Shown here in pieces: positions 23,888 to 35,900 of a stretch of DNA of 64,000 nucleotides. The stretch is taken from assembly GCA_027924585.1 (NCBI GenBank), contig BSBM01000059.1, forward strand, positions 6,138,001-6,202,000. The letters are read 5' to 3'. Below the pieces are notes generated by a model, which saw nothing but the letters and a program-made list of their open reading frames with translations, was not told the DNA's origin and searched no databases. Position 1 is the first letter of the stretch. Every line of letters begins with the position of its first letter. The DNA comes from Larix kaempferi (Eukaryota; Streptophyta; Pinopsida; Pinales; Pinaceae). The position numbers were made by a program, and so were the translations under genes.

Positions 23888-25148
23888 GGCCCCAACTTAA
23901 ATAGTTAGATTATGAAGTTGTTTTGAATTTGCTACTGTCACGGCTAGGAAAATTGATCGAATGGGATCAACCACAAGAGAGCAATTTCAAGAACTAATCA
24001 CAGATATGCCAATGAAGATGTATCTCCAGGATCCTGGTTTATTGGATTAGATATCGAGCATATTGATGATCGGAGCCGCAGCAGGTAATTTTTTCGAACT
24101 CCACATTTCCGTTTGACATCCGTTTTCTAAAACTCGGCTTGGACAAAAAATACACCCGGAAGCACGAGTTCCTTACCAGCCGAGGTTATACTGGCGGCAG
24201 ATTTTATTGATTCAGAAGGCTACATTCAAAGCTCGGGCTTCAATAATGTTTAGCGCACATCAGTTTTAAGAAGATCATCAGAGCTCACGGGAACCCATCA
24301 CGTTTTGTTCTACTGCTATCATCGTTTTCAGCTGCTGTTGAAGGAAGCTGTGACTCTAAAAAACTCGAGATGGCATCAGCGTACCTCTTCGCGTAAAACA
24401 TGAACCTGATTTTTCGGTTTCCTCTCAGCAGCCGAGTATTGGTCTGAATTCCACGCCAACCGGGTTAACGTGAAGTTTTGGAGCAATTCACGGGGTCGAG
24501 CACTCAGTAAATTAGTAGCAGAAAGCAGCTAGAAAGCAACCAATCCGTTAGTGCAACCGCAGACCAGCAGATCTAAATTGATGGGATCGAAGATCATCAT
24601 TGGGATTATCTTTTGATTAGTATGGTTGTCCACCTTTTAAACGCCCATCTACAGCACGATTTCCTCCGATGGCTAATGCATTTCCACGCCCTCTATTACG
24701 TGGAACTGTGGAGTTAAAAAATAAAAATCAAAATCAAAATGCCGAATCTCAGGGTTTAGCAGTATGATCAGCAAGCAGCATACAATAATCGGGGGTCCCA
24801 CACTTTCGATGACAGCCGAGGATCTGACTGAAGTCCGCGTGAAGCTAACTCACCAACTGAGTTAACGTGAAGTTTGGAGGAAATTTACGGGGCAGTAGCT
24901 CAGTGGCATCTGCATCTAGGGCCGCGTTTTTGTTTTTCTTCATTAGCTGGCAATTTGCGTGTCTACCAACTTCAGCCGAGCATACAACAGGTCGACTTTT
25001 GTTCTCGGCAGCTTTGGTTACATGGAGCTGGCTCCATTTAGTTATGTCATTATTTTCTTAGTCATGCATTGGAGAGAAAAGTGGAGCTTACCCACTTTTT
25101 CTTTATTATTATTTTATTTCTTTTAGTTTTAAAAGAGCTTTTTTGGCT

Positions 25149-25158
25149 TATAAAAAGG
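25149..25158 (+). promoter_or_regulatory. LTR TATA box (3' LTR)
   Basis: TATAAAAAGG, the counterpart of the box at 17605 in the 5' LTR. Confidence 0.6.
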
Positions 25159-25826
25159 AGCTAGCCTCCTCATTGTGAGCATGGAAAACTTTCTGGGAGT
25201 TCTTATTTTCCCATGGGACTTAATGAAAAATATCATGCTGGGTTTATGGACAGATTTGGCTTCTCTTTGCATGGCTGCGCGTTTCCATTTTAAGTTGTAG
25301 AGTAGATCTAACATAGAAGGCTATTTCTAGTCCATTGGGCAAACATTTGGGTTCAAGTTGTTTGTTGACGTTGTGTTTTCAGAAGCTCATAGGAGTAATA
25401 GACTGTAGTCAGTTATACTGATATTCTCCTCGTCTTTGTTTATGGAACGTATTAGATCAAATCTCACTTTTATGAAGCGCAAAGCCTTCTTGAGTCCTCT
25501 TTTTGACTCCATGCTCCCTTCTGGTACTGGCACTGGCCTTCTCCTCGAGGACTGATCCTCCCGTCTTTTCCATCACCCATTTAAAATACATATTTCTGTT
25601 ACATCTGTTTCTCTAAGGCAGCCTCTTCAATTCACCTTGCCCGCTTATTGTACCTGCCTTAGCGATCCTATCTTAGGGATACCCCCCTAGAATTGGAGAA
25701 GAGCCAACCTGAAGCGAAGAGGAGAGGAGTGTGGTGACATTGGCCTCTCTCTTGAGAGAGTTGTCATCCAGCTGGTGTGTTACATTTTGGGCTTCAACAA
25801 CACGCATGCCATTTTGAGAGACAACA

Positions 25827-25974
25827 GATGCAATATTTAAAATTTTCCCCTTCCCTTTCCCACCACCCGTTCAACTGACTCCAAAAAAAATGCCAGAAAG
25901 GAAACTGGGTATTCTTTCTAGATTCTACAAGTTATAATTATTTCAACATTACTATAATGTTTGAACATACCCCT
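25827..25974. other. junction spacer after the LTR element
   Basis: About 150 bp of pyrimidine-rich sequence between the LTR end and the donor of the next minus-strand exon. It does not continue the ABCC pseudogene that lies left of the element. Confidence 0.5.
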
Positions 25975-26946
25975 ACAATCGAATTGCCACCCACTTTTGG
26001 TCTTTGCTCTGCTATAACAGAGGTCGTCTCTTCTTGCTGCTTTCTAAAACCTCTGACTACTGAAGATTGTTTGGCATCCAAATCATTACTCTCGGGAAAC
26101 TGATCCACTGCCGAATTTCCAAGCACGGCTTCTCCTTCGGGGCCACTAGTATTCAAACAAACAGAAGCGCTAGACAAACCGCCATTTGGTTCTTCTTTAC
26201 CTAACTTATTTCCTTGCCCTTTGAATCTTTTCTTTTTTTAAGGTGTTTTGCAACAAACATCATTGAATTGGATATTTTCTTGTCAGGTGATATGGAATAA
26301 GTGAACTTGCGAGATATTGGTACTTTCCAGCCAGGACCAAGAGTTTCACCTTCATTAGCTACAAATTCTTCCAGTTCATATAATTGCATTTTATACTTCA
26401 ACAACTTTTCCTCACTACTCCCAGAGTTTAGATGATCAAAGAATGCATTAGAAACCTCTTCCAGTGATGAAACAAGCATTTTACTCTTCTGAGGTTTCAT
26501 ACCAGGAAATGGCTTCTGCTTAGGAGACAATTCATCAGATGCATATTCATTTCCTATTCCCATTTCTTGTTTAACAAGATTCATTTCCATGATCTCTGAC
26601 TTTCCATTAGTTTCATTCCCTTGATTACCTTTTATTGTACTAGAATTTTTCCTTCCAAATGGAGATTTAGACTTTTCACCACATATTTTTCTGGTGGAAC
26701 TCTTCCTTTCATCTTCGATATCATTATTTTATGGCTTACACCTGTCTTGCAATCAGGCATCCTCCTTTTAACAGATCCTGAATGATGTTGTCCTTCATGT
26801 GTAGTGGCTTGGTCAGGTAACTGGCAGTTTATCAACAGAATATCTGAGGATATCAGTTCAGCTCTGTGCCTCTTACTCGACCTTAGCTCCCTGTCAAACC
26901 CTATCTTTAACCTTAAGTTGTCGAATTGGCTCTTTCTGTTGCAAGT
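25975..26946 (-). pseudogene. unidentified Lys/Ser-rich protein exon, frameshifted
   Basis: One long minus-strand exon of about 970 bp. It begins after a CAACAG acceptor near 26946 and ends at a GTATGT donor after KVGGNSIVG near 25975. Reading needs two frame changes, near 26735 and near 26230. The N-terminal part has FDNLRLKIGFDRELRSSKRH, then CKTGVSH and a basic, serine-rich stretch (KSPFGRKNSS). The middle carries SKMLVSSLEEVSNAFFDHLN, LYELEEFVANEGETLGPGWK, and the C-terminal part is acidic and polar. The GPGWKV motif followed by Lys-rich text faintly recalls methyl-CpG-binding-type domains, but I cannot support that assignment. It is probably a nuclear protein from composition alone. The two frameshifts indicate a pseudogene unless they are assembly errors. 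Confidence 0.5.
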
Positions 26947-27599
26947 TTCAAATAAGCAACATTAGAATAGGATGAAAATGGTACCTTATAGAATAAACAC
27001 ATATTTCAGAATTTTTAAGAACAAATACTAGCTGAGACAATCTCTTAGTAGAGTACATTAGATCATCATAACATTTAAACCGCTAAGCATTGCTTCAAAT
27101 TACATAGCAATTATGAGGAAGCTTACACCAAACAGAGGTGACAATGTTGATTCCTGCACTATCATGAGCACAGCAACAACCTCTTTACAACGTTGGATTC
27201 CACTGCCATCCTGAGAACCAGGAACTCAGCTAAATGTTGCAATGGTTTCCTTTTCTTAACTTATATGGTTAAATTCTCAACAGTGAGCTTGCATAAAGGA
27301 TGAGCACTTCTCTGGTGAAAAGAAGAATCTCAAATCATAAAGGATTGCAACCATGTTTGTTTTGTGTCTCGGCTCTAAGTTGGTGACAGAAGTGGCCCTT
27401 GTCTTTCATTGGTTGAATCATTTGTCACTCTTTAAGCCTATTCAATCATACCTTAACCCTTGGGTCCACTTAATCTTCATGGATCTAACTCACCATTGAT
27501 CTCCTTCTTTCATTTTACACATTTCCCTAGGAGTCTTTGGGTTAGCTAGTCTTCATTGATTGGCTAGGGTCGCCTCCTTGATCCTGATTGGTCTTGAAC
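26947..27599. other. spacer, no recognised gene
   Basis: Intron-like sequence upstream of the minus-strand exon to about 27300, then sequence without recognisable coding content. It may be the decayed 3' part of the Ty3/gypsy remnant that ends at 27959. Confidence 0.4.
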
Positions 27600-27959
27600 T
27601 AAAGTGAAGAGTGCCTCGGTTATCGTGACACCCAGCTTGCATTGGGAACCATGGCATCTCTTGGGTGACCTCTTTAGTTATCCAACACCTTTTGCCATCT
27701 CGGATGGGATACCTTTAGGGACAACTACGAGTTGTGTGATAACAGTTCCTTTGTATTGTTTGAATCATATCTTGAAGTCGTTTGACCTGGTTGTCTATCT
27801 CAAAACCTTGATGCTTCTTTGGTACATACCTAACTTGCTTCCGTTGTTGAATGTTCGTAACTTTGTATGTACTTCTTGCACTTTTTCTTTAGCTATAATT
27901 CACCTTTCTTGAGAGTGGGCCCTTCAACACCATATCATTTATAATGTTGACTTCCCAGT
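27600..27959 (-). pseudogene. Ty3/gypsy polyprotein remnant, distal part
   Basis: On the minus strand this continues directly from the protease-region remnant at 37001-37322 once the E5 insertion (27965-36995 plus one TAAAC copy) is removed. Across the join the reading EEQFMEF is followed by NWEVNII, matching the position after the protease in gypsy polyproteins. Further text (VTNIQQRKQVRYVPKKHQGF) is weak. Multiple stops are present. Confidence 0.55.
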
Positions 27960-28798
27960 TAAACTGTAATATCCCGATTTTGACCCCATTGCATTAAAAT
28001 GTAAATGATGAAAATATGCTGGTGTGAATTCCTAGTGCGCAGCTCAAAGCCAAGGCCCGACTGGTGAATGGAAAAACATGTGTGATGTTTGGAGTGTTTG
28101 GTTGGATTTTATGTCGATTTCGAGTATATGTAAATATTATGCGCATAAATAATAAAATGGTCCTGTTACCAACTTGTTTGTACCATAGTTGGATTATCTG
28201 AAGAGCCGCCATTTGACAAACATGATGAATGTTTGTACTCCAGTGTATCAGATGATCCAGCATTTGTGACTAGCCAGTTTTGGCTAGCCAGTTTTGTTTT
28301 TGAGTCGACATGACCATGGCCCCATGGGGTTTGTAATAAAGTGTGCTAGTACGATCTGAGTGTCTCGGTTCCCCATGACTTGATTAAGCAACTAAGGTAT
28401 TCCAGGGAGTTTTTTCCCTTATCAATTATACTTTGCCTATAGCCGAGCTATAATCAATGAGGTTTTCTCCCACTTCCTCCAAAGCTGGAATGCCGATTTT
28501 GAAAATTTTAGCCATGGGGGGTTATTAGAGTCCAACTAATGTATATAAGCCTACTAAACACTATTAGAATAGGTGTTGGTCATGTCCCAAGTCTCTAGGA
28601 CCCTCAGAAAAAAATTTCGAAAAAATTTTACCGGGTCCGTCGAAATTTGGATTTTTAATTATTTTTAAATTTAATAAATTTCTCTATAGTTTAAATAGAG
28701 AAATATTAATTTTTCATATGTTAGTCGTCCGAAGTCCGAATTCAGTGATTGATGGCTCGTTTCATAAGCCAAAAATCACACATGACCTATGGACCAGC

Positions 28799-31700
28799 TG
28801 TTGCCGCCTAATATACACCTGGGGGGGGACGCGGCAGGAAACCTTCAAGCCGCTCGGTGTGTCCTTGGGGGCAAGTGAGAGTCAAGTGTTGTCACCTGAT
28901 TACTCGACTCCTCCGTCTAGGCTTACTCCTAGCGAAGCCAAGAGGGGTGGTCCCTATGAAAAATAATCTAAGGCTTTTAATCTACAACAAAAGATAAAAG
29001 TCTATTCTAGGAGTTAAAGATGACGAGATGATAAAAAATAACAACAAAGCACTGCTTGTGAATTAAATCAAATAGCTAACCCAACATAAGATAAATAAGC
29101 ATTCACGACATTTATGATTGACTTAAAAACAAGAAATTAAAGACCAGTGCCGAGAATGTAAAAATGCTTGTAAGTACTGTTGTGTGGGGTTGCTTGTGTA
29201 GTCTCAGTGAAAGTATTGCAGTGGCTCGGTTGGTAAATTTTATAGTTATTAAATGAGTAGTTAAGGAGTGGGTTGATTCTTGGTTTGACCCAAAAGAAAA
29301 CCTAAACTTCGAACTGAGTGCTCTAGCAACCTTACCAAGTGTCCAACCAGGCGAGGATGAACCCGCTTAAGAACCTGCTGACTCTGTGGATTCAGTCCAT
29401 GCAACCTCCCGAGTTCTTAGAATTGGATTTTAATGGATTGTCCTATTAACACTAAATACCTTACACCCATTTCTGATTGAGCCAACTGTTCCGACTAAGC
29501 TGCAGTGGTCAAGAGCATACTCCGAATTTGGGGCGTTGTTCATTTTATTAAATAGATCTGAGTGGATGATTAATCTACACTAAACCCCAAACATAAAGCA
29601 AGGGGGTTAATTTTAGGATTAAATTTTAAGCACAGAATAATAATTTGAAATAAACACAAAAGCATATAAGATGATAGACGGGTCCTTGGAGGACGTTGTG
29701 TGCTTGAGTGTGTTATTTAATTACTACTACTTGAATGAAAACTAATCTAAAACAACAAAAAATAAAAATAAATAAAAAAACGGAAGGGTGCGAATCCCCC
29801 CTGGGGGGATTGGGTTCAGGCGCTGGAATTGCCTGCTGTGCTCTTTTTATTTTTTATGATTTACACATGAAGCTCAAGAAACACTGCTGGTCCTTTAACG
29901 AGGCACCAATACAGTTTACAAATGTTAGAATGATGTAAGGGAGGTAAAACTAACTCCCCGGATGGCTACGGACACCTCCGAATCTCAGACTTTGAGCTTT
30001 AAAAAGTCGGACCTGCTAAAAGACAAAAAAAACCAGCGAACTGAATTAGTCTTAAAAATGCCAAGAAACACTTTAAAAAGTGTCTTTGACGTTGCTACAA
30101 AAAATTGCAAAAATTTCTAACTTAGCTAGCAACCTAGAACTAAATAAAAATGAAACTATTAGACTCTTTAGATTGCTACTTGCTTAGATCTATTAATCAA
30201 ATGAACTTTGAAGCAAGATTTAGATTTAAATAGGACAGTAACCGAGATAGAATAAAAAAATGTATCTAGAAAAGTGAACCCATGGGGGTTGAGCGTTTTG
30301 AAGAAAGGACAATGGAGTCAGGCTCCCAGATGCACCGATAGGATCGAGACTTGGTTTGTATTAACTGAATGAAGGCACGATCTAACATGTTCGTGGACTT
30401 CTCCAGCTTAGGCTACCTGTAAACAGCTGCAAACAACTAGCAAGGGGATAAGAGCATATGTGTAGATAATTAAAAGAAAGCAGCGATGCAATGAATTCAA
30501 ACAAGAAATTACATTACTCTTAGCCTCCTAATATTATCAACATGAATAAGCAAACTATAAAGTATTACTTACAGATCTTATAGAAGATAGCTTCCCTTTA
30601 AAGACATATAATCCCAACAATACTAGCTATGAAACATAATACAGTATACCTCAGATGTACAAGCATGAAGATCCAACCAAAGACAATCACCAGACTAGCC
30701 TCCAAAGCCTTCTTTATTAAACTCAGAAAAATATTACAATACAAATATAAGCAGAGGTTCCACACTTTCTGATCATTACAATGGAGCCAAGCTCCTCACT
30801 ATATAGCAAATGGCATGAAGCTAGGGCACAAAACCCTAAGGAGACAAAGCTCCTAGTTTGTAGAGCAAGCAACCTCATAAGCCAATGGAGAAGCACCATT
30901 TCTCTTGGACAAAAACACCTCAATTTAGAAATTGCCAAATTGTGGACAGTCCACACGTGAGGAAGAGAGCGAGTATGAGTGATGTTTCCTTGCTTTTGAA
31001 AGCTGGGGTTGGATCGGTTGATATAATTAGCAAATGCAACATATGTTTTGTGCCACCTCCTCATGGTAGCTGCCCCCACCATATGGTTTATCATTTTAAA
31101 TCCGCATAAGCTGAGTTTGATGAAAGCGTTGGCCCACGTGAAGGTTGAGGTCGTGATGAGAAACTCGCTCAGCTTTAAACTTTAAGCTTTAACCATGATA
31201 TAGTCGCTCAACTTAATGGAAATATGCCATGTCATATGATGTGGGCCTCCTCAAAATAGAAATTGCTTATCAACATATCCGTACGACCCACGTGAAGTTT
31301 GAAGGTCCATGTAAAAGATTGCTAATTCGTATGGCAATTGAAACCTTACCACCATCACATGAATTATAATATATGCTTCAAACTATTGCTTAGTCGCCCC
31401 CACCATATGAAATCACATGCCAACTCAATAGCTGCCGTGAGGAGAAGATGGCTCACGTGAAGGTAAGGTAGCATTACTTTGAAATAATCAAATTTTGACT
31501 TTTCAACCAAAATTTAACATATGCTTTGCCTTTGGATATAGTCGTTTACTTTAAGTGAGTAATGCCAACTCATTTGGCATGTGCATAATTCCACTTTTTA
31601 ATTATTTTAATCATTTGGCCAAAGTGCATTTTGATGTTTTTCTGGCATTAAAGTGCCATTTTGTAGCTCTGATAGGAAAAACTGCTCCACGGGGCGCTTT

Positions 31701-32318
31701 GACTGCCCGAAAGATAGGAAAACCGGGGTACCAAAGTAAAAAGGATGCTCTGAACTTGAAAATGAGCATCCCTGCGTCAAATTCCGACTCCGGATAAGAC
31801 TTTTATCACCTTTTGAAATTCTTTAATTAAACCATTAAAAAATGGCTTAAAAATGCAGAAAAATATTTTTTGTCGGCATTGGCTGAAACTTCAGGGGAAC
31901 CTAGTACATGACAAAACGATAAAATTCTAGCGCCTAGCATGTTTATAAACGTTATGAAATGGGCTCTAATAATCCCCTAAGGCCTAACCCCCACTTTGGG
32001 CATTCCAGCTTTGGAGGAGCGGGAGAAAACCTCATTGATTATACTCGGCTAAAGGCAAAGCATAATTGACAAGGGAAAAAACTCCTTGGAATACCTTCTT
32101 TGATTGTTAAGTCCTAGGGGACCGAGTCACTCAAAAACCACCATGCTAGTACGCTTATTACAAACCCCGTGGGGCACGGTCATGTACTACAAACATAAAA
32201 AACAAAGGGGCCTTGAACAGGCCAAGCTTGGAACTTCTGAACACTGAAAAGCACAAGTGATTGTGCAACACTGGCGGCTCACTAAAGTCCAACTAAAGTG
32301 CAACTTTAGGTGGTAACA
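28799..32318 (+). mobile_element. E2: family-E solo LTR (3.5 kb) inside E4
   Basis: It starts TGTTGCCGCC and ends GGTGGTAACA, with the 5-bp duplication CCAGC at 28794-28798 and 32319-32323. It is 3520 bp, in opposite orientation to its host E4. It shares with E1 the 5' block with GCCTTGGGGGCAAG-like text, and a 3' block (31726-32310) matching 23281-23880. No gag/pol similarity was seen. The ORFs at 29735-29938, 30723-31109 and 31555-31797 are not recognisable. Confidence 0.88.
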
Positions 32319-32667
32319 CCAGCTAAACCCAACTTTTGGATGTCATTTCAGCCTCGTAATTAATATTTTCTCTAAAAAGCCATTTACAGAGAAATTATTA
32401 ATTAAATTAATAAATTTGAATATTTTGGAGAAATCCAAATCTCTCCAAAATAATCAGAAATGAATAAAGTAAAAGGCTAAATGACATGGCACCTGGCATT
32501 AATGAAGATTCCAATCAACTCCAAGCAACTTCAGTCAACCGTACAATCAGCACAAGTCAAGTCTCTTCAAGTGAATTCGCCCTCCATGCATGCAAAGTCG
32601 AATTGATGATGTGGAGTTAAAAATTAAATGAGTTTTGGTTGGTATGGAATTGCATTTAATGGAGTGG

Positions 32668-32900
32668 GGGCGCCTTGCCTAGGTGGAGGCCACCTCCCAC
32701 TCCCAACTACCATGTTTGCAATCAAATCCTAGTTAGAACTCCATGCACCTACCTCAAAGCTCACGCTAGCTCCAAGTTGCTCACGTCGTACCTCTTTGAG
32801 AGCTCAAGTTTACCACATGGCATGGTATTATTTGATGGAGATGTTTCCAATGTAGACATGAGGGGCACCTTGCCTAGGTGGAGGCCACCTCCTCATCTCA
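32668..32900. repeat. duplicated palindromic block inside E4
   Basis: CCTTGCCTAGGTGGAGGCCA and the next bases occur at 32673 and at 32868 (195 bp apart). Each copy contains AGGTGG-AGG-CCACCT, a 6-bp stem with a 3-base loop. The block is not in E1 or E2 and may be an insertion that partly explains E4's extra length. Confidence 0.6.
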
Positions 32901-35900
32901 TTAACTAAACTCGACTTTGTGATTGGATATAACTCCAAGATCTTGCAATTCGATTGGTTGAAGACTAGATGTGATAGGAATTCGATTTGGGTTAGGTAGC
33001 CATTGGCTTCCATCATGCCAATTCGACTTAGGGTTTTAGTTGCTAGCCTTTGCTATATAAGAGAGGTCTTTTAGGCTTGTTCTTCATGGAGATTTTGAAC
33101 ATGAACACTCTGCTAAAATACAATTGTAATATTTGTTTACTTTTTTGAATAATATATTGACTTTGGAGGTCTACACAAGTGCTTTGGGGATTGCTTTCAC
33201 ATTTCTTGGTGATATTCTTCTCACCCTATCTCTCATATCAAGTTTTTTGCAATATTTAATGTATGTTCTATAAATCATAGAAGTATATTATTCGGTTTTA
33301 ACTTGTTTGGTTTAAGGGTTTTGCAGGATTCATTAGGGCGGAGAATGACTTGGAGATCAAGTTGCTTTTTGTATTCAAATGGTTATTAGCTCCTGAATCA
33401 AAGTTTGTCTTGCAGGTTTCCAAAAGATTCATTGTTCAAAGGAAAGAAACACTTCTAAAGAGTCTTGATCTCTTCCTCCATCAACAAACTTCTCAACACT
33501 TTCTCGGTTACTTGTTCTAAGCTTACATCTTCAAGCCCATCCCCATTAGACTAGCTTCACTCACCCATTCGTTTTCCCCTTTTTCCCATTCATCCACTTT
33601 TTTTGCCCTAAATCCATCATCTTCTCAACCATTTTGTTTTTTGCCCATCTTCCCAAGCTCATCTTCCATTCTACCTTTGTCTTCAAGGCTCCATTCGTCC
33701 ATCATAAAGAGCCCTAAACCACACAAAACTACAAAAAACGATTTGTTAGAGTTAATTGTAATTTCTTTCTTAGTTTTGCAAAAGTATTTTGTTAGATTTA
33801 GATCTCAAAGTTTTTGCATCTCATACAAGTTTCATGCATTGGAAAAGTAGCCTTAGTGCATCCTAGATCTCTTCTTTTGCAATAATATAGTTTGCATTGT
33901 TTAGTCTAGTTTCCATTTTTGAAAGATAGAATATTTTTCATAAAAATTCCTTAAATCTTAGATCTCATTTCTAGCATTTTTTAAGCCACTTTTGTTCGCT
34001 GGTCCGTTTTCCCATCTTAACTTTTTAGAGCCATTTTTTATGTATTTCCTTGTTTTAGATCTCATTTTGCAAATATAGACTTAGATTCAAAGTTTGTTTT
34101 ATTTTTCTAACACTGAAGGGTGCATTGAGTTTTGGCTTTCTTGTAGGTACTTTGGAAGTGCAAAAGATTCGAAAAATTTGAAGTGAAGAGATACAAGCTA
34201 AAGTAGCAAGAACTCAAACCAAATACAAGGAGGATCCAATATACAAATCTATCACTCACTATCCTTTGTAATAGCTATCAAGAGCTAAGTTAAATTTTTC
34301 AAATTTTATTTTCATTCCAAAGTCCTTCAAGGTTTTAAAACCCAAGGCAATTGTACAAGATTAATAAAAATTTCAAGTGGAGGAGGCCTCCACTTTTTTG
34401 GCTTTCTTCCCCATTTGGGGAAGAGTGTTGTGATTGGTTAGATTAGATCTCTCATTTTCCGTTTTAGAGTAATCTCTATTTTTCATACTCTCTTCCAAGT
34501 TTTGACTTGAGGTAGTATCCTTGAGATTTCATCTCAAGGGCAGGACCACATAACTTTGTGGTTACTCCTCTCTCCCCGTTAGTTGCCTTGGTCGAAATCT
34601 CAGCTAGCTGGGAAGTTCTCAAGTGCTAGCGTTTCTTAGTGGTTGACCTTGTTCGGAGGAAGACCCCACCTTAGATTAAATTTGTTGGTAGAACACTAAG
34701 TCTTTTCTTTTATTTCCCAAGTAGCATGCTAGTTGTATTTTGCATCATTTGAGCTATCATATGTTTTAATTTTACAAAGCTTCATTTTTGTTTCTTCACA
34801 ACTTTTTCCTTTTCTCAATAAAATAAACAAAGCCTCTTGAACTTGGCCAAATCCAAGTCAAGAGCACTCTCTGTCGGAAGAGCATATAGATTTGCACTTT
34901 CCCCCCTGCATTAGGCATATTAGAGTATAAAGTCTCTTGAACTGTGGTCTTAAGACTAAGTCAAGAGTGCTCTCTATCGGAGAGTTGAACAAGTGCTCTT
35001 AACAAATAAAATACTTCAATCCACTTTCCACCTAATTAATTTACTTTGGTCATTCGTCCAACACCCGTATGCTCTACCAACCGGAAACGGTTGGACTAGT
35101 ACTCAGAAAGGTGAAGGACTTGCTAAACTTACAAGTGATAACATAATTAAAACTTTCACCCCCATAACCAACGAACCAGCGTTGTCCAAAACGTATTCAA
35201 AGTGGTTCTCAGGGGAGGAGCCGGGTTGCCCATTCTGTGACACAGTGGCTGGTTAGCATTGCACACCTCGTTGTGATCCAGACAGGTCCATCATGTCTCT
35301 TAAAGGAGCCGCTTAGAATGTCTTTTCCGAACACTCTTTTGATATCCTTGGTTTTGGCCTAATAATCAAGACCATTAAAATATTCAATTTACCAAGATAA
35401 TTTTCAAAACGATCTCACAGACAGTTTTCTTTCAAGACCCACACATTCAGCATCACAATCATCTTTTCTGTGACTCCATAAGGCACTGGTATTTGCATTT
35501 TATATCTTAATCAGGACCATTTGTCTTTGTGTTAATTTTCATGTTGTGAATGCTTTATTTTGATCATAAGTCTTGAAATATACTGTTAATCTCGTTTTTT
35601 CATTTTAGCAACGTGGATTGCTTTCTTATCTTGTGCTTATCTCATCTTTTAATTTGTCTCATCATAATAAACTCCTAAACAACACCCATCCGCATCATTT
35701 CACCAAAGACACTTAAAAAACACAAGAGCCTTAGTAAAACTCTTTGTAGGGACTACCCCCCTTGGCTTCGTTAGGAGTTAGCCTAAACGGAGGAGCTGGG
35801 ATTCAGGTGACAGTACTTGGCTCATTGCTTGCCCCCAAGGCCACACCTCTCCCCACTTTCCAGTGAAAGAGACAGCTTTCGAAAGATTTCTGTTGCTGGT

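Larger units (their letters stand above)
15442..25826 (+). mobile_element. gag-only LTR retrotransposon carrying SAE1 in its LTRs
   Basis: Full element with two long direct repeats: 5' LTR 15442-18281 and 3' LTR 19834-25826, the latter interrupted by a 3.1-kb insert. Both LTRs begin TGTTACA and end ACAACA, giving TGTT...AACA inverted tips. After the 5' LTR come four T bases and a primer-binding site matching the 3' end of plant tRNA-Asp (17 of 18 positions). The 1.55-kb interior has only a gag-like reading frame with no protease, reverse transcriptase or integrase, so the element is non-autonomous, of the kind described as TR-GAG or LARD. No clear polypurine tract precedes the 3' LTR. Its flanks (TCTAC at the left, GATGC at the right) do not form a target duplication. 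The left flank lies in the ABCC pseudogene but the right flank does not continue it. The tRNA-Asp primer suggests mobilisation by an Athila-like Ty3/gypsy relative; that is inference. Confidence 0.92.
19834..25826 (+). repeat. 3' LTR, split by a nested insert
   Basis: Parts 19834-20756 and 23893-25826 together equal the 5' LTR (about 2857 bp without the insert and one GGCCC copy). It starts TGTTACAAAGG and ends ACAACA. The second half runs collinear with 16367-18281, including the 64-codon frame and the TATA box at 25149. Confidence 0.92.

Noticed and set aside
25938-26177. Separate small gene at the end of the minus-strand exon
   Set aside because: It is the last frame-shifted part of the exon 25975-26946, not an independent gene.
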